A DNA stretch of 64,000 bases from Bursaphelenchus xylophilus (GCA_904066235.2 CAJFCV020000003.1:12028001-12092000); one strand, 5' to 3'. Positions 11,401-20,303 are shown, counted from the first letter of the stretch. Translations and numbers: made by a program. Notes: generated from the letters alone by a model not told the origin.

Positions 11401-13762
11401 GTGGAAATGGAGAGTCCGCACAAAGGTATGTGCCAAAAATTTTCTGTCAGTCTGTCGGGAAAATAACGAGGACTCTGTCACTGCACCGATAGCGTCGCTG
11501 AAGTGAAAAGAAATTTGATCCTGCCGCGAAGACAATTCATTTTCCCCGCGGCGATGCGATTTTCGATGCGATTGCTCATTATTTTCGCGACAGACTGGTT
11601 ATAAACAATTTTGCAAGGGCCGTGTCCTGTTTGTGCAATGCTCAGATTTTTTAAAAATTTAACACAGTTATTGGGCCTAGGCCGCGTATGAATTCCTGAA
11701 AATTTTAGCTGCCGCTTTGCTGGCCCGAACGAGATAATTCAACGATCTTTGCGGCCGACATAGTACAGCGGTCACACAGCAAAGGTCTTTTTGGCCATAT
11801 CTTTGCCAGTTTTCAAAAAAAATCTATTTTCTGTGGAGACATTATGTATATAATATTGTTAAATTTGTGCCAGCTTTCATCAAACTCTAAGCGTCGAAGT
11901 TGGAGTATCAGTCCGTCGGGAAAATATTGTGGATTTGACGCAGCAAAATGTCAGCATCAGATTTCGAGTCGCGGCTCTCCGTCGCAAATCGACGATGGGC
12001 GATTCCAAGGCGCGACAAATCCACATTATTTTCCCGACAAACTGATATAATAACGAACGACAATCCTCATATCAGTCCGTCGGGAAAATAATAAGCCTGT
12101 CGACATTGTGCTTATTATTTTCCCGACAGACTGGCAAAATCTGAAAAAATTCGATTACAAAGAAAGATTTCAGCTTCCTCATCGCTCTGGCCAACTTTAC
12201 CTTCTCCGATAACATGGCGCTTTGCCGCGTTGATTCTTCGGCCTCTCCATGTTCCAATAAAGACGCTTCGCATTACATCGAATACTCTGGCTACACTTCA
12301 TCGCATACAAACTCGGATCTGACTGCGCAAATACCCTACGTTACGAAGAGCGGGCTGTCGGTACATAAAGCGTCGCTATTTCGACAAAAATCGGTTAGAT
12401 TGGGGAAATGGAAGTTGTATTTTATTGGCGCCAAGAATGGACAAGTTTTTTACGAAGATACCGGATATGGGTTCAGAAATAAGGATCAAGGAGGGGTCTA
12501 TCTGAAGACGATTGTTGGCGGAACCGGAATTCAGGATGTGAGTTTTGGTTGGGAAATTCTATTTATCAGTCTGTCGGGAAAATAATGAGCACTCTGTCGC
12601 ATCCAAAATCGCATCACCGCCGCGAAAATGAAATGTGTCGCGGAAAAATCAAATTGCTTTCTGCTTCAGCGACGCAATCGGTGCAGCGACAGAGTGCTAT
12701 TATTTTCCCGACAAGCTGATATTGGGAAGCTACCCTATAGCACGAGGTAAAAATTAAGTGCTAAAAACATATTGTTTGAGAAGTACTGGGCTTGAAACCA
12801 ACAGCATTAACGCGTTATGGCTTAATTTTCATCTCGTGCTATATAGTACCACTTAGTACTATACAGTACCAAGCGCTAAAGACGCATTTTTTGAGAAGTA
12901 CTGGGCACCAAACTAACAGCATTAACGTCTGCATGCATAATTTTTAATTGTACTGTATAGTATCAAGCGTTAATATGTAGTACCTCTTGCCGCTTCCTGC
13001 ACTGTGCAATGTTCGTGAAAAAATGGAAAAATTTTTCAATTTCACAGTGCGGAAAACTTTGCGACAAAAAGTCTACGCACTTTTGAAAAAGTGTAGTATC
13101 AGTTTGTCGGGGAAATAATGTGGATTTGTCGAAGCAAAATGCCTCGCCTCGCTGCTGTCATGGACCAAATCTCCAGCCGCGGCTAGCCGTCGCAAAGTGG
13201 CGATGGACGATTCCGAGACGATATAAATACACATTATTTTCCCGACAGACTGATGCCAAACTCCCAGAGTTTCAAAAAGAGCCCTAATTTTTAGGAAGTC
13301 CGCGTAATCTCGAAGCGATTAATCCCCGACAACACGGTCTCCATCCTTTGGCAATTCCCTCAGATTGCGGTGTTGACGGCCGGAGAATGTTTGTTCGCAA
13401 TAACTGGCAATGAATTTGCCTATTCTCAGGCGGCGCCCTCGATGAGAGCGTTGGTCCAAGCGATCTGGCTGACCACAAGTGCGGCGGGCAATCTGATCAT
13501 CGTCGTCATCGAGGTTTTGGACCTATTTAGCGGTAATTGATTCTTTTTTGACCCCTCTGAAACGGTGTACAGACTGCAAAAAATTGATCTTAATATACAT
13601 ATGTATTTTTCAGACATGGCATGGGAGTTCTTCGTGTACGCTGTGATTATGTTCATTGTCATGATGATTTTCGCAGCGCAATCCGCTTGCTATGAATACA
13701 ACGACTACAGCAAGAGAGCTGTGGGCGACGACTGCCTTGAATCAAAAGAACTGACTGGATAG
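5477..13762 (+). CDS. Proton-coupled oligopeptide transporter, PEPT/SLC15 (POT/PTR2) family, 769 residues
   Basis: It imports di- and tripeptides with protons across a plasma membrane, in nematodes typically the gut apical membrane. Ten exons: 5477-5519, 6508-6793, 7908-8349, 9384-9524, 9987-10243, 10763-10844, 11118-11425, 12174-12537, 13295-13532, 13614-13762; all junction phases agree and the sum is 2310 bp. Hallmarks: the proton-coupling ExxERFxYYG motif (NEFCERFSYYG) in exon 2, the PTR2 signature GTGGIKPCVSPFGGDQF in exon 3, FYFIINCGAM after it, and LYDQQGSKW in exon 5. Exons 7 and 8 encode the large extracellular loop. Length suits nematode PEPT proteins. Exon 1 could instead extend to the next GTAAGC (5525) without changing phase. 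The exon 5 acceptor (AAATTAAG) is weak. Most introns carry miniature elements. The TAG stop is created by the large element at 13761. Confidence 0.93.
5527..5916. mobile_element. Family F hAT-like non-autonomous element in transporter intron 1
   Basis: Ends TAAGCATGG / CCATGCCTA are inverted. A perfect 8-bp target duplication GGTAAGGG flanks it at 5519-5526 and 5917-5924; this length is diagnostic of hAT-type insertion. Both ends are rich in GGCCCGGGC. The duplicated target is the 5' splice site of transporter exon 1. Confidence 0.85.
5950..6060. repeat. Degenerate family A end plus dyads
   Basis: A weak AGTCTGTTCGC end at about 5955 is followed by degenerate GCAC-GTGC dyads near 6017 and 6041 (GCACCGTGC). 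Only a fragment. Confidence 0.4.
6196..6333 (+). repeat. Dispersed repeat copy 1, abutting a family A MITE
   Basis: It begins TAAGCACTTCTCATCG and is repeated at 7557-7721; the later part recurs near 43240-43330. In all three places the repeat stops where or shortly before a family A MITE begins. Confidence 0.6.
6334..6473. mobile_element. Family A MITE
   Basis: 140 bp in transporter intron 1; TCAGTCTGTCGG start and slightly altered right end CCCGACTGACTA, flanked by TA. Ends just before exon 2. Confidence 0.8.
7024..7448. mobile_element. Family B MITE (GGGGAAGTAC ends)
   Basis: 425 bp with 40-bp inverted ends (GGGGAAGTACTCCAAGTGCG and its complement) in transporter intron 2. The interior holds words shared by all family B copies such as CTCGCGCTTTGC and GTACGCGAAA-like tracts. 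Confidence 0.85.
7557..7721 (+). repeat. Dispersed repeat copy 2, abutting a family A MITE
   Basis: Direct copy of 6196-6333 with an extra segment shared with 43240-43330. Confidence 0.6.
7722..7871. mobile_element. Family A MITE (ATGAGCAC subfamily)
   Basis: 150 bp in transporter intron 2, inverted ends, TA on the right flank. Lies 37 bp before exon 3. Confidence 0.8.
8372..8876. mobile_element. Family A MITE split by a family E element
   Basis: TCAGGCTGTCGGGAAAAT at 8372-8389 and the rest of the MITE from 8731 to 8876. The split is at the left terminal repeat. Confidence 0.8.
8390..8730. mobile_element. Family E element with 48-bp tandem repeats
   Basis: Inverted outer segments (ACTCTCCCCCTTTTCTGAAC and complement) enclose four ~48-bp tandem units containing CATCGTATAACATGTCACAC. 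An 8-9 bp duplication (C)GGGAAAAT of the host MITE flanks it at 8381-8389 and 8730-8738. Confidence 0.75.
8880..9304. mobile_element. Family B MITE, diverged
   Basis: Outer segments contain GACGCTCAGATTTTGATG-like inverted ends; the middle holds family B words. Located in transporter intron 3. Confidence 0.7.
9554..9680. mobile_element. Family A MITE, short variant
   Basis: 127 bp, ATGTGCATT subterminal sequence, right end CGACGGGCTGA, in transporter intron 4. Confidence 0.75.
9816..9951. mobile_element. Family A MITE (ATGTGGATT subfamily)
   Basis: 136 bp; inverted ends extend through GTGGATTCGTCGC; ends 35 bp before exon 5. Confidence 0.85.
10269..10691. mobile_element. Family B MITE with TTA duplication
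   Basis: Ends GAAGGGAAGTA / AATCTCTTG flanked by TTA on both sides (10266-10268 and after 10691), in transporter intron 5. TTA fits the TWA target of Harbinger-type transposases. Confidence 0.75.
10859..11079. mobile_element. Family C element
   Basis: About 220 bp with inverted outer blocks TGACGGACCTGA and TTTTGCATCCGGGAAGTA. Right end degenerate. In transporter intron 6. Confidence 0.7.
11447..11598. mobile_element. Family A MITE
   Basis: 152 bp in transporter intron 7; left end TCAGTCTGTCGGG, right end with one change (TTTTCGCGACAGACTGG). Confidence 0.75.
11612..11907. mobile_element. Family B MITE, degenerate and shortened
   Basis: Only about 295 bp; recognisable GCTCAGATTTT and TCATCAAACTCTAAGCGTCG ends. 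Abuts a family A copy. Confidence 0.6.
11908..12045. mobile_element. Family A MITE (ATTGTGGATT subfamily)
   Basis: 138 bp, inverted ends, TA duplication visible on both sides. Confidence 0.8.
12072..12134. mobile_element. 63-bp minimal family A element
   Basis: Essentially two terminal repeats back to back: TCAGTCCGTCGGGAAAATAA joined to its complement through a short centre. Lies 39 bp before transporter exon 8. Confidence 0.8.
12566..12719. mobile_element. Family A MITE (ATGAGCAC subfamily)
   Basis: 154 bp, TA duplication on both sides, begins 28 bp after the exon 8 donor. Confidence 0.85.
12731..12985. repeat. Duplicated small palindromic repeat
   Basis: CTATAGCACGAG and CTCGTGCTATATAG form an outer inverted pair (12733-12846). 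A following copy shares GAGAAGTACTGGGC and CAACAGCATTAACG. Family unknown. Confidence 0.55.
13000..13092. repeat. Family D fragment
   Basis: Contains GCACTGTGC, a degenerate dyad and the terminal word GTCTACGCACTTTTG of family D elements. Confidence 0.5.
13099..13253. mobile_element. Family A MITE (ATGTGGATT subfamily)
   Basis: 155 bp, TA both sides, ends 41 bp before transporter exon 9. Confidence 0.8.
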
Positions 13763-14610
13763 TTGCATGGCAACATCCGACTCAGGGCGGCCAAACTCCC
13801 CTGAGCCTGATGTACCTGCTTCAGATACGTTTTGACTTACTTTGGGCTGTTCCATTTGTCTTTGAGTGGGCCTGGCGCTTCCTCGGGTTATGACATTGAT
13901 CATCAGGGTGCTGGAAGCGTGCGTGTGTCTTCTGAGTGCTGGAATGTATTCAGTGTTCGAGTCGGACTCACCTTCGTTGGCGGAGTCCACATCTGAGGAG
14001 CTTGAGAGAGATTGCATCTCCTCGGAGATTAGACATGAAAGACCATTAACAGAATTAGACGATTCATAAACCTGAGTACTCATCTCCGCAGAGAACTGCC
14101 TTGGACGGCATGAAATACAATAAAACTTATCATTCAAAAACCCTGTAAAATTATTCAAAAACCCTGTAAGATTCCCATTGAACGTTCGCAAAATGTCCCG
14201 AGAGTAATTCCCAATAAATGACCTCATAACCTGGCCTGGGGGCGCGCCCATAAAATTCCCGTGTACTTCCCGAGAAGGGTGGAGTGAACTCGTCTCCTCA
14301 GAGACCAAAAACTCCCCCTTGAGTTTCATAAAACTAAACCTGAGCCTTCTGATTAAGGCAGAAATTATAACAGCGCTTTCCGATCGGAGAACGCTGGGTC
14401 GACCTCGCGTCTGTCTTCTTTTGTGCTTTTATACAGGCCTATCGCCCGCCTTTCTCAGCGTCTTGTGGCCAAAGCGGGGGCGCCGTTAAGTGATGGCGTC
14501 TTATGGCCAGATCGGAAGAGCCGATAAGCAATGAGAATCGGGCCCTTCGGAATGTACCGTAGTGTTCGATCTTTTGTCTCCGCAGAGACATGGGCTGGAC
14601 TGGGGCCGAG
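13761..14610 (-). repeat. Left inverted arm
   Basis: Contains a reverse-oriented TATA box and an open frame (14329 down to 13742) starting MKLKGEF that is closely similar to the right-arm frame. The frame runs out of the element into the transporter last exon on the antisense strand. The inner end holds the start codon of the polyprotein ORF. Confidence 0.85.
14426..14433 (-). promoter_or_regulatory. TATA box of the left arm, facing outward
   Basis: TATAAAAG on the minus strand in a context (TGTATAAAAGCAC) shared with the right arm, about 100 bp before the arm ATG. Transcription would run antisense into the peptide transporter. Confidence 0.5.
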
Positions 14611-17600
14611 CCATGGGCCATTGCACTCTTCACCAACATTTCTCAGCCATCGAAAAAGAATTGGATCTCCTGAAGAAAACAACCAAAGGTGAGTTCAGTA
14701 GTTCACTGTTTACAGATCTGCAGACCGAAGTCAAAATCCAAGGAGAAGAGCTACACAAAGAAGTCAAGATGGCTACTGAGGCCATCGAGGATTCAACGAA
14801 GTCCTACATTGGTGAAATTAATCTACAAATCACTGGTCTGAAACAGCAAGTGGCCGATCTCTCAACACAAACGCTCAATCTTGAGGCCAAGTACTCCGAG
14901 GAACTCAGGAATTTTGGTCAACAACTTCAAGACTTCCGTCAGCAGCTGGTTCACGAACAGGATTCGCAGAACAATCAATTCCTCTTGGCACTATCAGGTA
15001 ACGAAACTATGCCTCGAGAGGCTGAAGAATCACTTTTAAATTTACCTCCCATCCCCTCCAACCTTGAGGTCAATGTCATTGATTTTGGCAACCTTATGAA
15101 ATTTTATTCTGGGGAAGGAGATGAATCTTTTTCCGAATTTATCCTCAAATTTGAGGATTTTGCCAATCAGCAATCCACTCCTTGGGATGATAAAACCAAA
15201 CTTTCTAAGTTAAGACTTTTGTTATCAGGGGAAGCCAGAGAAAAATTCCAAATTACTTGTGGTGATTCCGATAGCCTTACTTATGCGCAGGCAAAACAAA
15301 AGTTGCTGGCGTCTTATAAGCAAGACTCTCTGCACTCTGGGGTTCTTTCGGAACTTCACGCAACTAGACAGCGTGACGGAGAAACCGTCGATGACTTCTT
15401 CTGTCGTCTTCGGCGGGTTTTGACAAAATTAATGCCCGATGCCTCACCTGAGGAGTTAAAAACTCGGTTTAAGGAGGAATTTACTTATCGTCTGTTAGAT
15501 TCAATCAGCACTCCGCTGCAATGGCTTGCACCGACTACTCTAGAAGAGGCCCGACAAAAAGCGCGTACTATTGAAAGCTCTCTCAGAAGATCAGAGGTCC
15601 AAAGAACCGAAATGGCCCTCAGGCAACTAGGATCTGGAGTGAATGCGGCCCTAGCCCAAAACTGGCCCACCAACCAAGGAGCCAGTCGACCTTCTGGAGG
15701 ACAACTTTTTCCATCACAAACCAACAATTATCCGGTAAGCCCTTATCAGAATATTCGTTGTTTCTTTTGCCAGTCTCTTGGACATGTCAAGAGAGAATGC
15801 CGAAAATTTGCCGCTTATATTGCGCGTCAAAACTCGGGTCCTCAACAGAGCTCCAACAGACCGAATGGCGGCACTCCATGGCAGCGCAACAACTACGGAC
15901 AACCTAGAAATGCGCAATACACTCAAATGATGAACAACAATCAACGCTCTGGACAGCGTCAAATGTTTGTTCCATCCTCAGCGCTTCCGCCCCGGCACAC
16001 ACACGCTAATGCCGTCCAGCCGTTATTGGAGTCACCTCTCTTCACTGATGACATCCCACTTCAGCAACCCACTGAGATTGTTCAAACCGATGCTCGCGAC
16101 GCGGCACTCCAGCTCCTACAAAGGAAACGAGATCAGCGAATGTGCCGACATGTTGGTCACCATCTACTTGTAGTACAATGGGCAAATAATCATAACACGA
16201 CTAAATCTTCAAATTGGCAAGAAAACAATAGGCCTCAAACTCTTAACAATCTCAATACTCCCCTTTTATCTCCCAAATTAACACCTTCTGTTGCTCTTTT
16301 TATTGCGCTTCACTTAATTACACTAATTTCAGGAACTGAAATCAATCCCATGATCTGCCAGAACAGCAATGCCCGTACTCTCTACAAGATCCCTTCCATG
16401 GAAAACTGTGATCTACCACCGCTCGAAATCCCGGTACCAATGACATTGGAGATATTCAAGCCCAACACCGACGCTCGCTCGCAGGCAGCCTGGTCCTGTC
16501 GCATTCAGAAAGCCACGATCCAATACTCCACTTCACTTACTGGACTTGTTATGGAGACTCCAGTGACAACAGAAACGATGCTGGTTCACCCACGTCAATG
16601 CTGGGACATGCTGAAGACCAAGAACTGTGCATTCGGCAGTCTCACGAACCGATCCACGTTGTGGCTCACCAACAACAACTTCAAAAGAGACTATCCTTGG
16701 CCAGTTCTCGGTAGTTTCTCTTGGAAAACTGAACATGTGCACAATTGTGAAGTGCTTCCACTCCAACTACAATTCGCCTTTGGTGACAATACTGTTCAAA
16801 GCCCACTCGGAACGTTTGACAACTGCCCTTACTCTCAAGGATATTGTACAACCCCTGATCACATTACATTGATATGGACTCCCAAAGCCTCCAGCAACTG
16901 CCCCTTCATAAAGGTAAGCACAACAAAAGGTTTAGTGAGCTCTCGCCTCTGGATGGCTTCAAATAACAATATGGCACTGGAGATATCCCCCGACCAGGTT
17001 GACAATTGTGGTACCTTCCTCAACCTGACCAGCCAAGGATTCGCAGTCACTACTCACGAGACTCGACCAAAACGAGCCAAGCTAGTAGATGCCGAACTGC
17101 TGTCCAGCGTTGCGTCGGCACTCAGCATCCAGTCTGTCCTAATGATCAAGTCTTCGTTACATTTTGCTCAAATGGAACGGTGTAGACAGCAGCGACAAAT
17201 CACGGCCCTTCAACAAGCAATCATGGAACAAGATGCCACCTCCTTAGCACGATCAATCCTCAACTTTCCCTATGTCCATGCCAGAAGAGTCACACCATCC
17301 ATCCTTGAAGTCCTCCAGTGCACACCTGTCCCCTTCAGTACCATCAAGATACGTGAGTCAAAATTTTGCTATGAGCTTACTCCTATTTACTTCATTGACA
17401 GCAACCTAAAGGTAGTGTCAGCTTTTTTGGATACTGTTGACATGATCATAAAACATGACAGTCATACTATCCCGTGCCTAGGAGCGCGCGGCGCTTTCCC
17501 CCTGGGCAATAACTCTTGGGTCCAATTTTTACAACCATATAGAAATTCCACTTTTCCGTTTCCTCAAAATATTACATTGCTTCATGCGCAAAGCGAACAT

Positions 17601-18596
17601 AATAACAGCGCACCACCTAATCTAGCGATAAATATTTTTCGAGTGGAATCAATCACCAATTTTTCTGCCCCTACTCCCTTACTCTCATTTACTCCCCCTG
17701 GAGCTCGATTCAGAAGTCAAGACCTCTCTCATGAGTTGCCGGAAGGACCGCAAACGGTTCTATCCCTCTTGACTATCCCTCAATGGTTAATCCAGTCGTG
17801 GATTTACGGCTGTTGTTGTGTTGTCTCACTTCAATTAATATTTATTGTTTGGGCTTTCTCGAAATTCCTCAAGGAAAAGATCTCACCAGCACCAAAACCG
17901 GTTGTGCAAGTAGTAGTACCCCAAGAAAAACCGACAGTCTGGCCCCCGCCATTGGTTGCCTCATGTGACAACGGGATTCCATATGCTCAGATCCCTCTCA
18001 AGATCAATGGAGTTCCTCTTTGCGGGCTCATTGATACTGGAGCCAGCATGTCAATTATGGCTGCTGCACTGGCTCCAGCCTTAGGTCTCAACATTGCTCA
18101 GCATGCGCAAAGGTTTGCAACCTCAGCAAGTGGCCATACACTTCGGTTGTTCGATGACAAAGTGGTAACGTTGGAAATTGGTAATCTCGTCCAAAACATT
18201 AACATGACCTTCTCCGACAACACCAACTTCCTCAACGCCAGCTATGACGTCATCATTGGCTGTACAGCCTTGGCTGAACTACCCCCCATGCTGATCGACA
18301 TGAAGGCGCGAACAGTAGCCATTGGTAGAAACATTCTTCCGCTCATGTCCCCAGAAGAAATGGCAATGCTCCCGGTAAAAATAAAGGCCATTTCAGCTGT
18401 CACTTTACACCCATTCTCAACTACTCTAGTCCAATGCCACCCAGATACAGTGAGCTCTCCCTCCAATACAATCCTCATGATTAATGATCCCAGGTACGTT
18501 GTCGATCTCCCAAACCCATATCTTTGCGAAGATGATAAATCAAAACTCAAATCGTTAATCAAAGCATTCCGATATCATTCATTGTCCTCAATATGA
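14562..18596 (+). CDS. Retroelement polyprotein: Gag, envelope glycoprotein, aspartic protease (1344 residues)
   Basis: Residues ~20-160 are coiled coil; ~180-350 resemble a retrotransposon Gag/capsid core (FSEFILKFEDFANQQ, then a long helical region). A zinc knuckle CX2CX4HX4C lies at C400, C403, H408, C413. At ~575-592 is a hydrophobic signal-like segment (SVALFIALHLITLIS), followed by a Cys- and N-glycosylation-rich ectodomain, a furin-like RPKR site near 835-838, and a transmembrane span near 1078-1103: a class I-like membrane glycoprotein layout, perhaps of negative-strand RNA virus origin. A retropepsin follows with DTGAS at 1158-1162 and IIG near 1230. The ORF then stops where reverse transcriptase would begin. 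A TTTCAG acceptor at 16327-16332, just before the ectodomain, could yield a spliced envelope message. Envelope between Gag and protease is an unusual order. The frame is intact, with no internal stops. Confidence 0.8.
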   Translation: MFDLLSPQRHGLDWGRAMGHCTLHQHFSAIEKELDLLKKTTKGEFSSSLFTDLQTEVKIQGEELHKEVKMATEAIEDSTKSYIGEINLQITGLKQQVADLSTQTLNLEAKYSEELRNFGQQLQDFRQQLVHEQDSQNNQFLLALSGNETMPREAEESLLNLPPIPSNLEVNVIDFGNLMKFYSGEGDESFSEFILKFEDFANQQSTPWDDKTKLSKLRLLLSGEAREKFQITCGDSDSLTYAQAKQKLLASYKQDSLHSGVLSELHATRQRDGETVDDFFCRLRRVLTKLMPDASPEELKTRFKEEFTYRLLDSISTPLQWLAPTTLEEARQKARTIESSLRRSEVQRTEMALRQLGSGVNAALAQNWPTNQGASRPSGGQLFPSQTNNYPVSPYQNIRCFFCQSLGHVKRECRKFAAYIARQNSGPQQSSNRPNGGTPWQRNNYGQPRNAQYTQMMNNNQRSGQRQMFVPSSALPPRHTHANAVQPLLESPLFTDDIPLQQPTEIVQTDARDAALQLLQRKRDQRMCRHVGHHLLVVQWANNHNTTKSSNWQENNRPQTLNNLNTPLLSPKLTPSVALFIALHLITLISGTEINPMICQNSNARTLYKIPSMENCDLPPLEIPVPMTLEIFKPNTDARSQAAWSCRIQKATIQYSTSLTGLVMETPVTTETMLVHPRQCWDMLKTKNCAFGSLTNRSTLWLTNNNFKRDYPWPVLGSFSWKTEHVHNCEVLPLQLQFAFGDNTVQSPLGTFDNCPYSQGYCTTPDHITLIWTPKASSNCPFIKVSTTKGLVSSRLWMASNNNMALEISPDQVDNCGTFLNLTSQGFAVTTHETRPKRAKLVDAELLSSVASALSIQSVLMIKSSLHFAQMERCRQQRQITALQQAIMEQDATSLARSILNFPYVHARRVTPSILEVLQCTPVPFSTIKIRESKFCYELTPIYFIDSNLKVVSAFLDTVDMIIKHDSHTIPCLGARGAFPLGNNSWVQFLQPYRNSTFPFPQNITLLHAQSEHNNSAPPNLAINIFRVESITNFSAPTPLLSFTPPGARFRSQDLSHELPEGPQTVLSLLTIPQWLIQSWIYGCCCVVSLQLIFIVWAFSKFLKEKISPAPKPVVQVVVPQEKPTVWPPPLVASCDNGIPYAQIPLKINGVPLCGLIDTGASMSIMAAALAPALGLNIAQHAQRFATSASGHTLRLFDDKVVTLEIGNLVQNINMTFSDNTNFLNASYDVIIGCTALAELPPMLIDMKARTVAIGRNILPLMSPEEMAMLPVKIKAISAVTLHPFSTTLVQCHPDTVSSPSNTILMINDPRYVVDLPNPYLCEDDKSKLKSLIKAFRYHSLSSI

Positions 18597-18744
18597 CATT
18601 GACTGTTCTTCTCTGATTGTTTCCTTACATTTTTTTACTTTTGTGATTCTCTAATCCCCATTGCTCGAGCGCTTTGCCTCTAGATCACTCAGCACCCCGA
18701 TGCAAACACTTGTTTTTTTTTCAAATGGGAAAAGGAGTGCAATG

Positions 18745-19575
18745 GTGGACCGGCGGCACCCCCAGTCCATGTCTCTGCGGAGGCGAAAAGCGCATACTGT
18801 ACATTCCACTGCACAACGGAAAAGGTGATTAAGGCCGTCCCCACCGCTTATCTCTGGCTCCGATCTGGCCATAAGACGCCGGAAGGGGTAGGCGATAGGC
18901 CGTATAAAAGCACAGAAGAACGTGCCTTCAAGGTCGACCCAGCGTTCTCCGATCGGAAAGCGCTGTTATAATTTCTGCCTTAATCAGAAGGCTCAGGTTT
19001 AGTTTTATGAAACTCAAGGGGGAGTTTTTGGTCTCTGAGGAGACGAGTTCACTCCACCCTTCTCGGGAAGTACACGGGAATTTTATGGGCGCGCCCCCAG
19101 GCCAGGTTATGAGGTCATTTATTGGGAATTACTCTCGGGACATTTTGCGAACGTTCAATGGGAATCTTACAGGGCTTTTAAATAATTTTACAGGGTTTTT
19201 GAATGATATGTTTTATTGTATTTTATGCCGTCCAAGGCAGTTCTCTGCGGAGATGAGTACTCAGGTTTATGAATCGTCTAATTCTGTTAATGGTCTTTTC
19301 TGTCTAATCTCCGAGGAGATGCAATCTCTCTCAAGCTCCTCAGATGTGGACTCCGCCAACAAAGGTGAGTCCGACTCAAACACCGAATACATTCCAGCAC
19401 TCAGAAGACACACGCACGCTTCCAGCGCCCTGATGATCAATGTCATAACCCGAGGAAGCGCCAGGCCCACTCAAAGACAAATGGAACAGCCCAAGGTAAG
19501 TCAAAACATGTCTGAAGCAGGAACATCAGGCTCAGGGGAGTTTGGCCGCCCTGAGTCGGATGTTACCATGCAACT
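18745..19575 (+). repeat. Right inverted arm with outward ORF and splice donors
   Basis: Oriented opposite to the left arm. Carries a TATA box, then an ATG at 19007 opening a 196-codon frame (MKLKGEF...). It crosses two good 5' splice sites, AAAG|GTGAGT near 19364 and CAAG|GTAAGT near 19496. The ORF may be a leader exon intended to splice to downstream sequence. No known domain. Confidence 0.8.
18903..18910 (+). promoter_or_regulatory. TATA box of the right arm, facing outward
   Basis: TATAAAAG about 100 bp before the arm ATG; same context as the left arm. Fits an LTR U3 promoter. Confidence 0.5.
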
Positions 19576-19664
19576 GGATAAAACAAGAGCTTCTTGACAC
19601 TGTCTTTATTTTATGGACGGACGAATGTTTCGAATGTGATTATGGATTGATCTCGGGTTATTTG

Positions 19665-19670
19665 AATAAA
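19665..19670 (+). terminator. Probable original poly(A) signal of the peptide transporter
   Basis: AATAAA about 86 bp after the pre-insertion stop codon (GGATAA at 19576). It is now 5.9 kb from the current stop at 13762. Confidence 0.5.
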
Positions 19671-19761
19671 TTTGCATTAAAAAATGAGCTGAAAATTTCA
19701 CTTTTAATTTCCGAATAAACAAAGTTGCACTTTCAAGGGAAGTACCGCAAGTGCGCTTTTC

Positions 19762-20205
19762 TTTCTTTTGCACCGTAAAAATTGTTGTGCACCAAGGGGC
19801 GCGGCGACACATAGTTAACAAGATATATGTTGCGTCGACTTATGAATAGCACAGTGCATACGTGAAAACCATAGTGCAAAAAACTTTGCTACAAAAGGTC
19901 TACGCACTTTACGGAGCGACTATTGGCGTTTTCACAAAGTCCGTGCAAACCTCAAAAACGCCGATTGCACGGTGCAAGAAGGCGCGTTTGGGCACGGTGC
20001 GGACCGCGACAAATGTCCAGCCGCTTTGTGAAAATGCTAATAGTAGTAAAATACATGGCTAACAGTGGTTCCGAAAAGTGCGTGGACTTTTTTTCGCGGC
20101 GCATTTTTTCTGTGCGTTTTTCTTCTCTTTGCACCGTTGAATTGCTCGCAAATGCACAGCCGAAAATTTGCGACAAAAAGTCTACGCACTTTCTGGAACG
20201 ACCAG
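19762..20205. mobile_element. Family D fragments (dyad elements)
   Basis: Contains several terminal words (AAGTCTACGCACTTT three times, AAAGTGCGTGGAC) and dyads GCACGGTGC. Several degenerate copies joined or nested. Confidence 0.6.
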
Positions 20206-20303
20206 TGAAAAGCTGGGCTTTCGCTTCCCGCGGGCCCCTTCAAAGTCGGTCCAGCCCTTGTCAAAATTTCCCAAAGCCTCAAAAATCCCGGCAGTGCCTC
20301 CAG

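Larger units (their letters stand above)
13761..19575 (+). mobile_element. 5.8 kb Gag-Env-protease element with inverted LTR-like arms
   Basis: The ends AGTTGCATGG / CCATGCAACT are inverted. A 4-bp duplication GGAT flanks the element (13757-13760 and 19576-19579), as in LTR-retrotransposon integration. Arms of about 0.8 kb (13761-14610 and 18745-19575) are in opposite orientation, near-identical in their outer ~600 bp and diverged in their inner ~190 bp. Between them is one 1344-codon ORF. No reverse transcriptase, RNase H, integrase, primer-binding site or polypurine tract was found. Nearest affinity is a Ty3/gypsy- or BEL-like retroelement whose pol was lost and whose left LTR is inverted; a composite or chimeric origin is equally possible. 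Confidence 0.85.
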
